A DNA stretch of 64,000 bases from Gnetum montanum (GCA_015680685.1 MNCI01021399.1:1642542-1706541), one strand, 5' to 3'; positions 1-11,856 are shown, numbered from the stretch's first letter. Notes: a model not told the origin generated them from the letters alone. Made by a program: numbers and translations.

Positions 1-1533
1 ACTTGGCAAAGTTGGCTGAATCTCTTTAAAGTAAGTCATTTGTAGTTCACACACAACGCAATTGTTACATTTTACACAACCACACGCCGCAACAGAACAT
101 ACACATACTTACATTAACTACTGAGTTTATTTGGAGGTATCTGGGCCTTGGTGTTGCCAGAGACCAGCAGGCACCTAAATTATGTTCGAGGACACTCGTT
201 GGCGGTCACGTCCCAAATGGTCTCCAACACTAACTCCTTAGGCCATCCCTCCTACTATGCTCCAAAGTGTAGCTAGCATAACAAGAACAAGCATTATAGT
301 CTTCACCAAATTCTTCTAAGTGTCCATGTTATGCCCTATTCCCAAGAAGCATCCTGTGTTCCGCAAGTAACATGGGACTAGTGTAACAGCCAACATCCCA
401 TGTTCCACATGTAACACAGGACAAGCATAGTAGCTAGTATCTCATGTTCCACACATAACACAGGATGAGCATAATAATGAACATCCCATGTCCCGCATGT
501 AACATGGGACAAGCGTAATGGCTAGCATCCCATGTTCCATACGTAACACGAGATGAGCATAGTGCCCAGAGTTAGAAAATTTTTGAACTTTTTTTGGTCA
601 CCTTTGAACTTAGAAAATTTTCTAAATTTTTCTTGTGATCCCGCCTACCACACTGCCACATGGTACCCGATTCACATTTTGGGCTAATCCTATGCCCCAA
701 TGTTTTAAGGGGGTTGACTTCCATTTTTCACTAGTTGGACATTTGGCACTTTCATTTGGCATTTGACATTTTGGCATCTTGGCACTTAGCTCCATGGGAA
801 AATGAGACCTAGAGCACACCACACTAGCAAAGAGGCAACCTTGCACCACATGGTACACTATGACCCCATTGCAATCATACACTGCATGGTATACTATAGC
901 TTCATTACAGCTCTATAGAACACCGCATGCTACACCATAGTGGCCAACCAAGTAGGCATGATTCATCATAGCAAGCACCAAACTTCATGGCCCAACACCA
1001 CTGAGACTATGACTATGCTCCCACTATGCCTGTTGTACACTGTGTACCTTTTGAGACCCTTTTAGAGTTAACTATGCTCCCATTTGGGGTGGTGTTCCAT
1101 TTCTTTCTCCTATTTCTAGCATTTTATTGCATTTTCTTGCATCTTTCTACACTTTTTTCACACATCGTCATGTTGTACTATGCTCAAGCCATAGTCTCTG
1201 TTGGTTGACACTCCCGTTTCAGCTAAAACCCTTGGCTACGCTCACCCCCATTCCATGGCTACTCTCTACACTTAGCACTGCAAAGCATCACTTTGACACT
1301 TAGCAACATTTCACATTGATTGCACTTGCATTTTGGCTAACCACACCACCACCACCCCCCCCCCCCCCCCCCTAGTTGTACCCACAGTTGCAACCAATAA
1401 AGTCCCTATTTGATTGAAAAGACCATTTACAATGCTCCACCTCTATTTCCAGCATGGCCCGCATGTGGAGGCGAGGTTAAGACTGTGCATCCATTGATCC
1501 CTCGGTGATTCCAACCACCAACATTTTTGGTCA
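1..1533 (+). repeat. E1 5' LTR (left end outside window)
   Basis: Positions 241-569 align with 8001-8372 in the 3' LTR. The right boundary is set at 1533 by aligning the sequence before the PBS with the same junction in E2, which ends in CA eight to ten bases before the PBS. A run of about 18 C at 1355-1372 lies inside the LTR. Small ORFs here at 622-882 (minus) and 1026-1208 (plus) match nothing and are not called. Confidence 0.6.
350..569 (+). repeat. 44-bp tandem repeat array, 5 units, in E1 5' LTR
   Basis: Five imperfect head-to-tail units of 44 bp. Each starts like CATCCCATGTTCCACATGTA and continues with AACACAGGACAAGCATAGTA and then GCTAG. The same array recurs with six units at 8108-8372 in the other LTR, so it was part of the LTR when E1 inserted. 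Confidence 0.85.
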
Positions 1534-1543
1534 TTATGATTTT

Positions 1544-1562
1544 TGGTGCTAGAAGGAGGGCC
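1544..1562 (+). promoter_or_regulatory. E1 primer-binding site
   Basis: TGGTGCTAGAAGGAGGGCC lies about ten bases after the inferred LTR end. The E2 copy at the equivalent place reads TAGCGCTAGAAGGAGGGCC on the minus strand. The shared ancestor probably began TGGCGCTAGAAGG, complementary to a tRNA 3' end closing in CGCCA. I cannot name the tRNA. Confidence 0.6.
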
Positions 1563-1659
1563 TTAACCAAAATTCTAGGTGCTTAAGAGATCATAGCTTG
1601 CCCTCAGCATGAGAGCGTAGCAAGTTCTAGCATAATGAGTGTAGCACCAGAGTTAGCCA

Positions 1660-1970
1660 TTTTCAAGAGCTTTCATAGTTAGCATTTTTTCTGCATTTCC
1701 ATCCTTGGCATTTTTTCTACACTTTCATACTTAGCCATTTTTCCTGAATTTTCATATTTAGTCAAATTTTTATAGTTTTATACTTAGCCAAATTTTTTAC
1801 AGTTTTACACTTAGTCATTTGTTTTACATTTTTACACTTAGCCATTTTTTCTAGTTTTATACTTAGCTATTTTTTACATTTTTACACTTAGCCATTTTTA
1901 TACTTAGCTATTTTTCTACTACTGGCAAACTTAGTCATTTTTCTACAATTTTTATAGTTAGTCATTTTTT
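1660..1970 (+). repeat. Degenerate repeat in E1 leader, 'ACTTAGCCATTTTT' units
   Basis: About a dozen imperfect copies of a 20-27 base unit containing TTTTACACTTAGCCATTTTT occupy the leader between the PBS and gag. The E2 leader has a repeat in the same place (26150-26780), but its unit is unrelated (GTGTGCAGCGTG type). Confidence 0.7.
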
Positions 1971-2169
1971 TTGTAAACAACAACTCTCACAACCCGAACT
2001 ATGAACATGAATCTAGATCAACCTTCCACGTCGATGTCTAACATATTTGACACCATGATCCATCCAAAGCGTTATGCACTAAGCCATGAACAATCAATTT
2101 TGTTTATGTAAAAATCCAAGCAAGATTACTAGTGGATTGCCTTGACTTGAAGGAAAAATAGGACTATGA

Positions 2170-4705
2170 ACAAGTCCACCAAGATGGACGAGAATACAAC
2201 CCTACCTTGTTCAATATATTCCCACTCATAGAGTCCTACCATCAGCTATTGTCCTAAGGCATTCATGTAAACAAGCATGATACAAGAAAAACCTACGAGG
2301 AATCCTCATAGGAGGAAGAAGATGAGTTTGAGCCCTACTCCAAACATGAGAGCCCCTTCTACACCATCTTCCAACAACCACTCCCTAGTACAACCCTTCC
2401 TTGGCTCGGTTCACCCATCCTCTTCAAGATGGTGACCATGCCAATTTAGCCTTCTTTACAAGCTACCATTGCATTTTCCCAATCGTATGCTCATGCAGGG
2501 GCCACCTACCAGCCCCAAATGATTCAAGCATCTGACATCCTTCTTGTCTCATCAGCATCCACAACGTCCATTCAACCCACTCATGTGTGGCCCACCTCGA
2601 TCACCATGTCCATCCCTCTACTAACATATCAACTAAATTCATTCACTACAATGTTAAACTAGCAATGCCCATCAGCTATGACATTAAACTAGCAATGACC
2701 ATCTACTATGACATTAAATTGGCAACACCTGTCCACTATGAGATTAAACTAGCAACAATCATCTACTATGATGTTAAATTGGAAAACTCCACAATAAAAA
2801 ATCCGATCTTATGCTATGCAACCAAAACAAGCCCAGCTAATGCAACTGGTTGGCACATACCTAAGCTTAGATTAGAAATTCCAACTAATCCAAATTTTCA
2901 CAAAGGAGATCAACCAACTCAAAGCTATCTTCTTTGAAGCCATCAAGGTGGTGGACTTCTACTTGGATGATCCCATAAGTCCTATAGTCCCATCCTTAAC
3001 TCTCCCAACTTAGGTCTAGCTACCTCAAGTTACCAAATACAATGGTGAAAGAGACCCCAATGCACACTTGGTCACATTTCGATCTAAGTGCTTACTCCTT
3101 CAAGCCTAGCCACATACCATCATACATATGTTTCCCATGTCACTCATTGGCAAGGCCTTAGACTGGTATCACATGCTACCCAAGGCCTCAATCTCTTCTT
3201 TGAAGGATCTCATAAACTAGTTTGTAACATGCTTCAGGTTCAACCTAAAGCTTGAAGCAACCCTTGACCAACTCATTCAAGTCAAGCAAGGGCCCCTAGA
3301 GCTCATGCCAAAATTTCTCCAATGTTGGGATGCTGCATTGAGCAAAATGCATGAACCCCTAGTAGAGACATACCTACAAGCCATCTTCAAGGGTGTAATA
3401 AATGACTTCATCAAGTCCAAACTGTATTACCTGGCCCCGAAGTCTCTCAGCCAAGCCTTTGCCCAAACGAAGGGCATAGAGGAGGCAACGTAAGCTAGCA
3501 ATGACCTAGCCTACGTGGCCTATAAAAATTAACATGCATGCAAGAAAAATGCAACAGTGGAAATAATGGCCACAAGTGCAAAAGAAACCAAGTGGGGCCT
3601 ACCAACTAAGCAGCCTAAGGCCCCAGCTCAAAAAGTTACCAACTCTAGCACCAACTCGCCTACATTGGTAGGGGCCACCCCATGGCCCAACTTTGAGCAC
3701 AAGGATCACTCAAAGTATACACTGCTACCAATGGAACCCTTTAAACTACTAGAGAAACTATTGAAAGCTAAGCAAATCCAACACAAACAAGTATCAAAAA
3801 TTTCCCACCAATGGCACAATAGGTATTGCAAACTACTGAGGAACCCTACCTTAGCAGTACCAAAAAAGCCCCCAATCCCACAACATTTCCAACTAGACCA
3901 ATACTATCATTACCACTAGCTATCTAATCATAGTATAGACAACTATCATGCTTTGCAAGATGATCTACAAAGAATGATAGAATAGGGCCAACAAGTGCTC
4001 AATGCAGCAAGCTAATCCAATGCAGACGATGCCCCCTATGTCATAAACTCCATCAGCGTAGTTGGCAAGTCTAAACCTGTGCAACAATCTTTTGTGATCC
4101 ATGTGCCTCCTAGCAAGGCAAGCATCCCCATAGCCTCCACAAGCAAGAGGCCCTCCTTTGTTATAAAAGTGCCACATCAAGCATCCACAATAGCCTTCGT
4201 TGTCAAGGTTCCACAATAATTGTTCACTAAGATGTTAAACTGACATGATGCAGCAACAACAACCACTAAGCAACCTTTCATCAAGGTGCCACAACGAGTT
4301 GGCCCTAGAGCAACTCCCAAATGACCATTTTTCATAAGGATATCACAACATGATGGCCCCTTACCTACCTGAAGCCTAATAGTGAGTAACATCTTGACCT
4401 CTCCTTCTTCAAGGGCAAATCCCACTAGCAACCTTGGTATGCCTATCAAATGGTAACGCAAGAGGACAAATGAGTGCCTCGCAACCCCCATGGCCAAAGA
4501 AAATGCCATAACCAACAAGCAACAACCAAACACTAGGGCCCCTACCCCCAAGAAAGCCAAGCTACCCAAGCCCAAGTCCCCTCCACAAGAGATCTATCTC
4601 TCAAGCCACATGGAGGAAGGCAAGGCCAACATAACGATTGACAACAAGGACTTTGTATCTACACTAAACCAAGTGAAACAACACTCAAGTAAAAGAAAAC
4701 AATGA
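2170..4705 (+). pseudogene. E1 gag (decayed)
   Basis: Structural polyprotein of a Ty3-type retrotransposon. An N-terminal stretch near 2190 resembles the E2 gag start (FPLIESYHQLLS against IPLSEPHHRLIS). The core gag domain at about 2940-3495 reads through several stops and includes TKYNGERDPNAHLVTF, ALDWYHMLPKA and LVETYLQAIFKGVINDFIKS. Around 3880 the E2 copy has the plant gag motif HYHQMSGHNIENC; in E1 it has decayed (no final Cys). The C-terminal linker (4080-4400) repeats a FVIKVPP-like motif about five times and ends in a lysine-rich stretch before 4705. Stops and frameshifts are scattered throughout, so it is not functional. The call rests on parallel conservation with E2. Confidence 0.75.
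2640..2790 (+). repeat. 30-bp repeat coding 'YDIKLAMTIY' in E1 gag region
   Basis: Five imperfect 30-bp units around TATGACATTAAACTAGCAAT, read in one open frame (2587-2937) as a ten-residue repeat DIKLAMTIYY. The same TAAACTAGCA core is tandemly repeated in the non-coding 3' part of E1 (5985-6240) and of E2 (22190-22460, opposite strand). Confidence 0.75.
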
Positions 4706-4869
4706 TGAGCTTATACAACCTGGTCATGACCTTATCTACTTACCATCAAGCATTGGCCTAGATGTTGGCCTCCATTCCTATTATGGAGGACATCCTTGTA
4801 GATGAGGCATCCATCCATGCAGTGATGTTTCCCCTTGCACCATAGGAATTAGTTTCAACATCCCTAGCA

Positions 4870-5415
4870 TTTCACGATTTTGTAATCAAGGTCAACCCCA
4901 AAAGAGGAGAGGTCACTACAACTCCATTGTCAATTAGCATAATTTTTGGGTAGTGGACCATCTGTAGAGTGCATGTCAATGATGGTGCAGCAACAAACAT
5001 AGTCCTATACTCTGTCATCGACAAGCTAGGCCTGGTAGATAAAATCAAGATGACCAAAGCCACGTGTCTAAAATCCTTCAATGAATCATATGTCACTATT
5101 AGGGGTTCAATCAAATTAGCCTTTGTGGCAGGAGAGCAATTCCCCACCAGCACAGATTTCACTATCATAGAGGAGATGTCAGGCTTCAACCTAATCCTCG
5201 ACAAGCCTTGGCTAGCTCAACTATGGATTGTCTCCTCTCTAATTCATCAAGAAATCCACCTTCTGTATGAAGGTGGTCAAGTTATCATCCATGTTGATAA
5301 CTTCTCCCCTGCAACTACCCACAACATAAACATGGAGCAAGTGTCAAAGGTGGAGTTTCTTGGTGGTACACCTACGGCGACCAATGCAATGCCTAAGGCT
5401 AACACATCCAAATGA
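4870..5415 (+). pseudogene. E1 retropepsin-like aspartic protease domain
   Basis: Cleaves the gag polyprotein in active elements. The frame from about 4870 reads VKVNPKRGEVTTTPLSISIIFG, a stop, then WTICRVHVNDGAATNIVLYSVIDKLGL, with NDG in place of the expected D-[ST]-G catalytic triplet. The downstream part continues to FNLILDKPWLAQLW, matching the second conserved block of plant retropepsins (usually LGRPWL). It aligns along its length with the E2 protease at 22921-23560. It is followed not by reverse transcriptase but by repeat-rich non-coding DNA. The altered active site plus an upstream stop make it inactive. Confidence 0.75.
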
Positions 5416-7303
5416 GTGGTTAAAGCCAATAGCCTCCTAGAGGATCCTAAGCCTTGCGTGCCCCCCTAATCCACACCTAGTTAGCAAGCAACTACATGAC
5501 CAAGACTTTTCCTTGGCCAAAAACATGCTAAGTTCCTACTTACCCCTTGCCTCCATAGGTCGTGCATTTTTGGTTTTTTCTTGTGTTGCATTTGTTCATG
5601 CATTTACATTTCATCTACTTGCCTAGTTTACACACTACTTTCCTTTTTTTACACATTTCTAATTTGTTTATGAATCCATCCACTTAGCTTACGCATTGCA
5701 TTTGAAAAACATAAAAAACACAAAAAAAAAAAACATAAAACTACAAAAACACATGGCTCCAAAAGGCCTTAAACTAGCCCATGGCCTAGAAAAACTTAAA
5801 ATTATAAATTTTGTCATTGCTTTCCTTTCATTCATGCATTTTAACTTTTTTTATGACAGGTGTCACTTGATGTTGTTTTTCTAGTTGATTTTTCCAAGAT
5901 CTTGTAGGCACATAGCATGACTATGCATTCATCATCACACCTCACATAAGCAAGGCAAGCACTCATCCACCATAATTCAAAAAACTAGCACAGACAATTT
6001 GCTATGACTATAAATTGACACAATAGTCCACTATGACTATAAACTAACATAATAGTCCACTATGACTATAAACTAGCATAGATCATCCTTGGGTTATGAT
6101 GTTAAACTAGCAAAACATCCACCATCTGCTACAATATTAAACTGGCATCCAGTAGTCTGCTAGGACTATAAATTAGCATATCACGGTCTACCATGATCTT
6201 AAATTGGATTCACAGCCTACCAAGACTTTAAACTAGCATGCTGCTGATCTATTGGAGCACTTACCATTAGTGAAACCCTCAGGCCACTTGCAGCATCATC
6301 ACCTCCCACCATTCGGCTAATATTTTGGAGCACCTACAATCGATGTGACCTTTGAAGGACTCACAGCATCATCGCACTGGCACTTTCATTAGCTTCTCGA
6401 GCATTTGCAACTAGCACAAAATTTGACACATTTGCAGCATCTTTGCATCTAGCACTTGCAACAACTTCACATCTAGCATTTGCACTTGCATTTCATGTTG
6501 TGTGGCTTTCTTATCTTCTGGGAGTTATGCTTGTAGGACAAAGCCCCAGATGTAGTTGTGCAAAGATGCATCTCATCATAGCAACAAGTTGCAACATTTC
6601 TCTGATGTGCATGGTTGAACTAGAGTCTCATCCCATTACAGCCTATTCACATCAACTCCTTCATCCCAATAGAGTCTCATCCCCTACATACTCATAATTT
6701 CACATCCCTCTAATGCATATGCACTGTTACGTACATGGCATTCTCTTCACATCAATCACAGAAGCCATGGTGGATGTAACACAAAACTCATCCCATGGGG
6801 AGCCTCTGTTGGCTGGTCAAGGCCCAAGAAAATGTAATGCACATCATCCATGGGAGTAAACACCTATCTTATAGATGCAAAATGGTCACATCAAAATAAA
6901 TCCCATCTACTTGATGGCCAACTTGTAGCTAGCATTCAGTATTAAGCTGAACTAAATGAAGGTTTGCCTCATAGCAAAGCCAAAAAAAAGAGCAAAATAT
7001 GAAAAAAAAATTAAAAAAAAATAAAAAAGGAAAAATCACATCCCCAAGAAAATTGATAGTGTTGTAGTTTTGTAATTAGGCCTACCTTAGATCAACTTTG
7101 ACTCTCTCATGAGCACTCTGACAAGAGGTCAATGTTTCAGGGGCAAGCCACTTCATGTTATGATCACCATCAACCATGCTAACATCACATCTTGCATTAG
7201 GATACACTATTTACATTTCATTTCCTTTTTTATATTCCATTTTCCTACCACATTACCTACACACTTTGCCCTAGCATACCCTTATCCACAGCACTCTTGA
7301 ACA
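5416..7303 (+). other. E1 3' internal region, non-coding, no pol
   Basis: 1.9 kb between protease and 3' LTR in which no frame shows reverse transcriptase, RNase H or integrase motifs. It contains T- and A-rich stretches and, at about 5985-6240, about six copies of a CACTATGACTATAAACTAGC-like unit. The E2 counterpart (21290-22920) has the same repeat and the same lack of pol. Small open frames at 5696, 6443 and 7109 are not supported by anything. Confidence 0.65.
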
Positions 7304-7390
7304 TGGTGGAATGACACCCGATCTTGTATCGACGAGCAATGTTGGTGACACATATGCTATCATATTTTGCAATCCTTTTTCAATGTCTTT

Positions 7391-7845
7391 CAGGCCACTC
7401 CTCCAATCATCAATAAAGAGGAGCCATTGAAACACCACAAAATTTCAAGATTTGATATCTCGACATCAAATTTGGCTAAGTGTCAAAATGGTGGTACTTT
7501 GCCCAAATTTTTCTAAGTCGTAGTGCTACACTCCCCAGTGTAGCATGTATCAAGGCCTATTTTACAAAATTTTCTAAGTGTCTAATGTGGTGTTTTGTAA
7601 TTCTTTGTTAATTTTTTTCAGGCCACTCCTCTAGACGTCAACAAAGAGGGGCCATTGAAACACCACAAAATTTTAGGTCTTGACATCTCGACTGCAAATT
7701 TGGCTAAGTGTCAAAATGGTGGCACTTTTCCCAAATTTTTCTCAGTATTAGTGTTATGCTTCCCAGTGTAGCTAGCATAGCACATATCAAGGCCTATTTT
7801 GCAAAATTCTCTAAATGTCAACAATAGTTACACAAAAAATTTTCT
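7391..7845 (+). repeat. Tandem duplication of about 228 bp within E1 3' LTR
   Basis: Two successive copies, starting at about 7391 and 7619, share CAGGCCACTCCTC, AAAGAGG-GCCATTGAAACAC, GGCTAAGTGTCAAAATGGTG and AAGGCCTATTTT. A related single copy lies inverted in the E2 LTR at about 21140-21200. Confidence 0.8.
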
Positions 7846-8107
7846 AACTATTTTGCTATGCTCTCACTCTACCTACTACGCTCTAGAGCATAGCCAACAT
7901 AGCATACTTTTCAGTGGCTAGTTTTGCCTATGTGTTAAGCCAGAAGCTATCAAGCTAGCGTAGCATGGAAGAGGCATTTGGTAGATTTTCTAACTCCTAA
8001 GGCCACCCCTCCTACTACACTCTAGATCATAGCTAGTGTAACAAGAATAAAGGTTATAGTCTTCACAAGATTCTTCTAAGTGTCCATGCTACACCTTATC
8101 CCCAAGG

Positions 8108-8372
8108 AGTGTCTAGTGTCTCACATGTAACATGGGACAAGTGTAACAAAAAACATCCCATGTCACACATGTAACATGGAAGCAGCATAATAGCCAACAT
8201 CTCGTGTCTTGCACGTAACATTGGATGAGCATAGCAGCTAGCGTTCCATGTTCCACATGTAACACAGGATGAGCATAGTAGCCAGCATCTTGTGTTCCAC
8301 ACATAACACGAGATTAGTGTAGTGGCCAACATCTCATGTCTTGCATGTAACATGGGACGATCATAGCAACCA
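8108..8372 (+). repeat. 44-bp tandem repeat array, 6 units, in E1 3' LTR
   Basis: Six imperfect 44-bp units homologous to the five-unit array at 350-569. The difference in unit number between the LTRs shows expansion or contraction after insertion. Confidence 0.85.
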
Positions 8373-8861
8373 ATTCATCGATCATGGACAAAATTCACTG
8401 TCTCTTCTCATTTTGGTTAGAAGCATAAAATTTTAGCAATCTACTATCTATGAAAAATTTTAGTACGTTTTTAATGTGGAGTGGAGAGTGTAATAGCACT
8501 TACATATAGTAATTAAAAAGCAATGAATATATTTTTTTTAATAGCCAACAAAGTATAAGAAAGAAAAATCTAAATAAGGTAATTAAAGGTCCTTATTATA
8601 TAAAAGGATAAAAAGGAAATAAAAGTAGAAAGGATCATCATCATCATTTTGAGGCATTTATTCCATCTACCAATAAAATAAAACAAAAAATTGAGAGAAT
8701 TCCAAGAGCAAATACAAAGCCTTGATCAAACAAGAAGAAAAAGTGAGGGAAAAAAACAGAAGAAGTATAAATGAAACACTAGGAAAAGTCATTTACAAGG
8801 AGCAACAATTATTGACACTCTACTCTGCATTATGCTTTGTTTTTTTATCGAAGTGATTGAG

Positions 8862-9115
8862 TAGTGATGAGGACATCACCCAACCCTTATGTAATCCTCA
8901 ATGTATTGTGTGTGTATGTGTCTTCCTATGTTGGCCTTTTTGGTGATGATTCCAAGGTGTTTTGGCATGTTTGGAGGTATTTGAAGCCTATGCTAATGAG
9001 TTCAAGGATTTTGGAATCAATGGGAACTTATTTGGAGGTGGCAAAATGTTCCAAATCTTAAAATAAGCATCCTTATTTTTAGCCTTACTAGGATAGACGT
9101 CTTCTTTAGTGAACT
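8862..9115 (+). repeat. 255-bp direct repeat, copy 1 of left arm
   Basis: Begins TGATGAGGACATCACC and shares GTTGGCCTTTTTG-TGATGATT, CAATGGGAACTTATTTG and AAATAAGCATC-like blocks with 11478-11735. Inverted counterparts lie in the right arm near 36555-36830 and 33975-34210. Confidence 0.8.
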
Positions 9116-10588
9116 CCAACAGATAATAGTTTGGATTTTGGGCACTATGAGAGACAAAAGGTCATAACAAGAAGCTATGGAAAGGCATCAAAGGCCTAAG
9201 TTTAGGCAAGCTAATCTGAAGAGTATGAAGGTTAGTCTCAAAGAAAATGTAAGAACAATAAGAGTTTATATTAGGACATTGTTTCTATTTAAGGGAGAAC
9301 ACTTGAGATAGGTTGAGAGAATATCTTATAAGTGTCTTGTCTTGAGCTTATGCTACAAGTGTGAGTAATTGAGGATTAAGAGGAAACATATATAACCTTT
9401 AATATCCTTAGGAGAGGTGTGATTTGAGCTTAGCTCCTCAATCTTTGATGTGTTTCTCTATAGTTTAAAAGTTCTTTTATAAAAGGGAGAATTTTCTCTA
9501 CTTCATTATGTTGTTCTTCTTTTTTAAGCTTAATGTGCTTAGGAATCTTGTGGAGTGGGTTCTTTGGAGGTCTATTGAGGTATTATTTGCATTAAATTAC
9601 TATCATAGTGTTTAATTTGTAGGAATCTACGCTTGAATTATTGATCTTCATTAACCTTTTGAAGAAATTTGAATAATTGTTAAGCTTTAAACTTAGGATT
9701 TGTATGACCTACGATTAATAAAGCTTGCTTTGATCTTGTAAGATCAATTTTCTTTGATGATAATTAAGAACTTATTTGCTTGAAAGGCTAGGGTTTGAAG
9801 TGAATTGATTCAATTTTACCCTTTTCTATTGAAGCTTGGTATTTTCCCTTATATGAAGGAAACATTGGTGTGGATATTTGTGCATTTTCTTTTGCATATC
9901 ATTCTTGTTTCTTTAATTTTTTTCCTTTAGATATATGAAATGTATAGCAACCAAGTCTATTACTATGAAAGAGCTTAGAAGGAATATGGAGAAATTCAAG
10001 ACTAACTTGGGAAATATTTTGAGGTGATTTAAAAGAATATCGTCTAGCCATCATGGAAAGGAGGAAGCTGAAAGGTCTAATGAAATAGATATCAATGAGA
10101 AAATGAGTTCTCAAGTATCTCTTATTGAGCAAATGAGTTCTCAACACTCAAATATTTCAAGAAATTGAACTAAGAGCTTTATCAAAAGGACCAAAAGATC
10201 TTCAAAGTTCAAGATGATATATGTTGTTAATCAAGGAGAGTTCCTACCTCATAAGTCATGGAAGGTAAAATATCAAAGCCAAAGAAATGGCAAAGATCAA
10301 GGGAATTTTTTAAAGGGGATTAAAGGTAGCATTAGAAGGTATGATACTCATTATTTTTGTAATTTTTCTATACCTTATCATAAGGGAAAGGAGATTCTAA
10401 GCTAAGTTAAGGATATCTCATGGGAGAACGTTGAGTCTTCTAGCCAAGGTATGTGGAAGAATGATTATTTTCATGATTTTTTTGATGAATTTGATGTTGA
10501 AATCATGGAGGAGATTTTACTTTTTTAGTTGGTACCTACAAAATAAGATGAAGAACTTGATGATCATTCCTTTGAAGAGGAGAAACCA

Positions 10589-11176
10589 TTGGAATTAGGG
10601 ACTCCCATATACAATCTTGAAGCTTTAGGTTTTGATGATATTGGACAGCCACATGTGAAATATCAAGTTGAACCAAAGATGAATGGAAAAATCCAGGAGG
10701 TAAGTAAGTCTAAGCTTTACCTTGCAAATGGAAGTAATGTCTCTCATGTAGAAGCTACTATGAGGGATGCTATATTTTCAATTTAGCTTAGTAGTTGTTT
10801 GTTTAATTGTAATGATGAAAACTATGATCATTGTGGTAATTGTGATGAAATTATGAGTCATGTTATACATGATGAAAGCAATGTAACTTTTGATGTCATT
10901 ATTATTAAGAGAAATACTAATAATGATAATGTGTCTGATTTTGCATTTGATAATGATGGCTATGGTAGTAGTCAGTATGATAAGGTCATTATTGACATCG
11001 GTAAGGATATTAGTAGTGATGAATTTGATTATCTTTACTGTGAAATGGATGAGAAATATAATGGTAATCTACATTGTGTTGTTGATGGTGAAAGGAAGCC
11101 AACTAGTAGACTTCCAAATACCAAGAAGAAGAAATCAAGAAGAGGAAAAAGAAGGAAAGAAAGAATATTAGGTTAA
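10589..11176 (+). pseudogene. Acidic/Asn-rich ORF of palindrome left arm (broken)
   Basis: Two open pieces (10589-10786 and 10799-11176) separated by a TAG correspond to one continuous frame of 192 codons in the right arm (34509-35087, minus). The product starts with ELGTPIYNLEALGFDDIGQ, runs through an Asn/Asp-rich middle and ends in a Lys/Arg-rich tail (KKKKSRRGKRRKERILG). Upstream pieces at 10214-10405 carry QGEFLPHKSWKVKYQSQR, also shared with the right arm. I do not recognise a domain. Its position before a PPT-like site and LTR suggests a retroelement internal ORF, but this is inference. Confidence 0.5.
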
Positions 11177-11477
11177 GAAAGCCTAATCATATTATGCTCT
11201 TTTATTATTCAATGAAGGTTTGAGTCATCATGGGGATATAAAAGAGGCCTTTCAAGGATATGCTTCATTGAAGGAATCATGATGGAGCATAAGGGCAACC
11301 CTCCATGAGCAAGGAAACCTCAAAACCAAAACCTCAAATAGTATTCATTCTCAAGATGCTTTTGATGCATTGAGTCTTAATTGTTGTACTAAGTGTGATG
11401 GCCTTGAGTCATGGGAGCATGTTTCCTTCTAGCTTGTGAAAGATCATTAAGGATGATATTTTTAAGGGTGGAAGAGA

Positions 11478-11735
11478 TGATGAGGACATCACCTAGTACT
11501 CTTGTAATTCTCAATGTATTTTATGTACATGTGTCTTGTCTATGTATGTCTTCTTCTGTTGGCCTTTTTGTTGATGATTGCAAGGTGTTTTCATATGCTC
11601 GGAGGTGTTTGATGCCTATTTTAACCAGTCCAAGGAGTTTTAGGATCAATGGGAACTTATTTGAAGGTTTACAGATATTCTAGTTCTCAAAATAAACATC
11701 TTTAGTTTTAGCCCTGGTAGGATAGTTGTCTCCTC
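11478..11735 (+). repeat. 255-bp direct repeat, copy 2 of left arm
   Basis: Second copy of the repeat at 8862-9115, 2.62 kb downstream in the same orientation. The flanks on both sides diverge, so these are not simply the ends of the 1-kb LTR. Confidence 0.8.
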
Positions 11736-11856
11736 TAGAGTATAGACATCTCCTTTATAATATAGACATCTACTCTAGAAGCAAGATATCTACATTGAAT
11801 GCTAAACATCTCTTACGATGAGACTTGATATGTCAGGTAGCTGAGTCATGGAGATA

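Larger units (their letters stand above)
1..8374 (+). mobile_element. E1: Ty3-type LTR element, gag-protease only, 3' LTR truncated
   Basis: The blocks at 241-569 and 8001-8372 are homologous direct copies (flank plus the same 44-bp repeat array), which marks them as the two LTRs. A primer-binding site follows the first at 1544, gag and protease follow on the same strand, and the 3' LTR begins near 7304. Projecting the 3' LTR start onto the 5' copy places the 5' LTR start about 460 bases before the window, for an LTR of roughly 2.0 kb. No reverse transcriptase, RNase H or integrase can be read between the protease (ends 5415) and the 3' LTR. The 3' LTR homology stops at about 8374, where the giant inverted repeat begins. 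Coding frames contain many stops, so the copy is dead. Family assignment comes from gag and protease similarity to E2 and from the PBS. Confidence 0.75.
7304..8374 (+). repeat. E1 3' LTR, truncated at its right end
   Basis: Starts near TGGTGGAATGACACC, aligned with the E2 LTR start on the other strand. Homology to the 5' LTR covers 8001-8372 and then stops at the edge of the inverted repeat, so roughly the last kilobase is missing. Contains an internal tandem duplication (7391-7845) and the 44-bp array. Confidence 0.65.

Noticed and set aside
350-569. Regular 44-bp repeats considered as a CRISPR array
   Set aside because: Units are contiguous with no unique spacers, lie in a plant LTR and recur in the partner LTR.
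4177-5204. Minus-strand open frames of 132 and 110 codons in E1
   Set aside because: Antisense to the E1 gag linker and protease, which are supported by E2 similarity.
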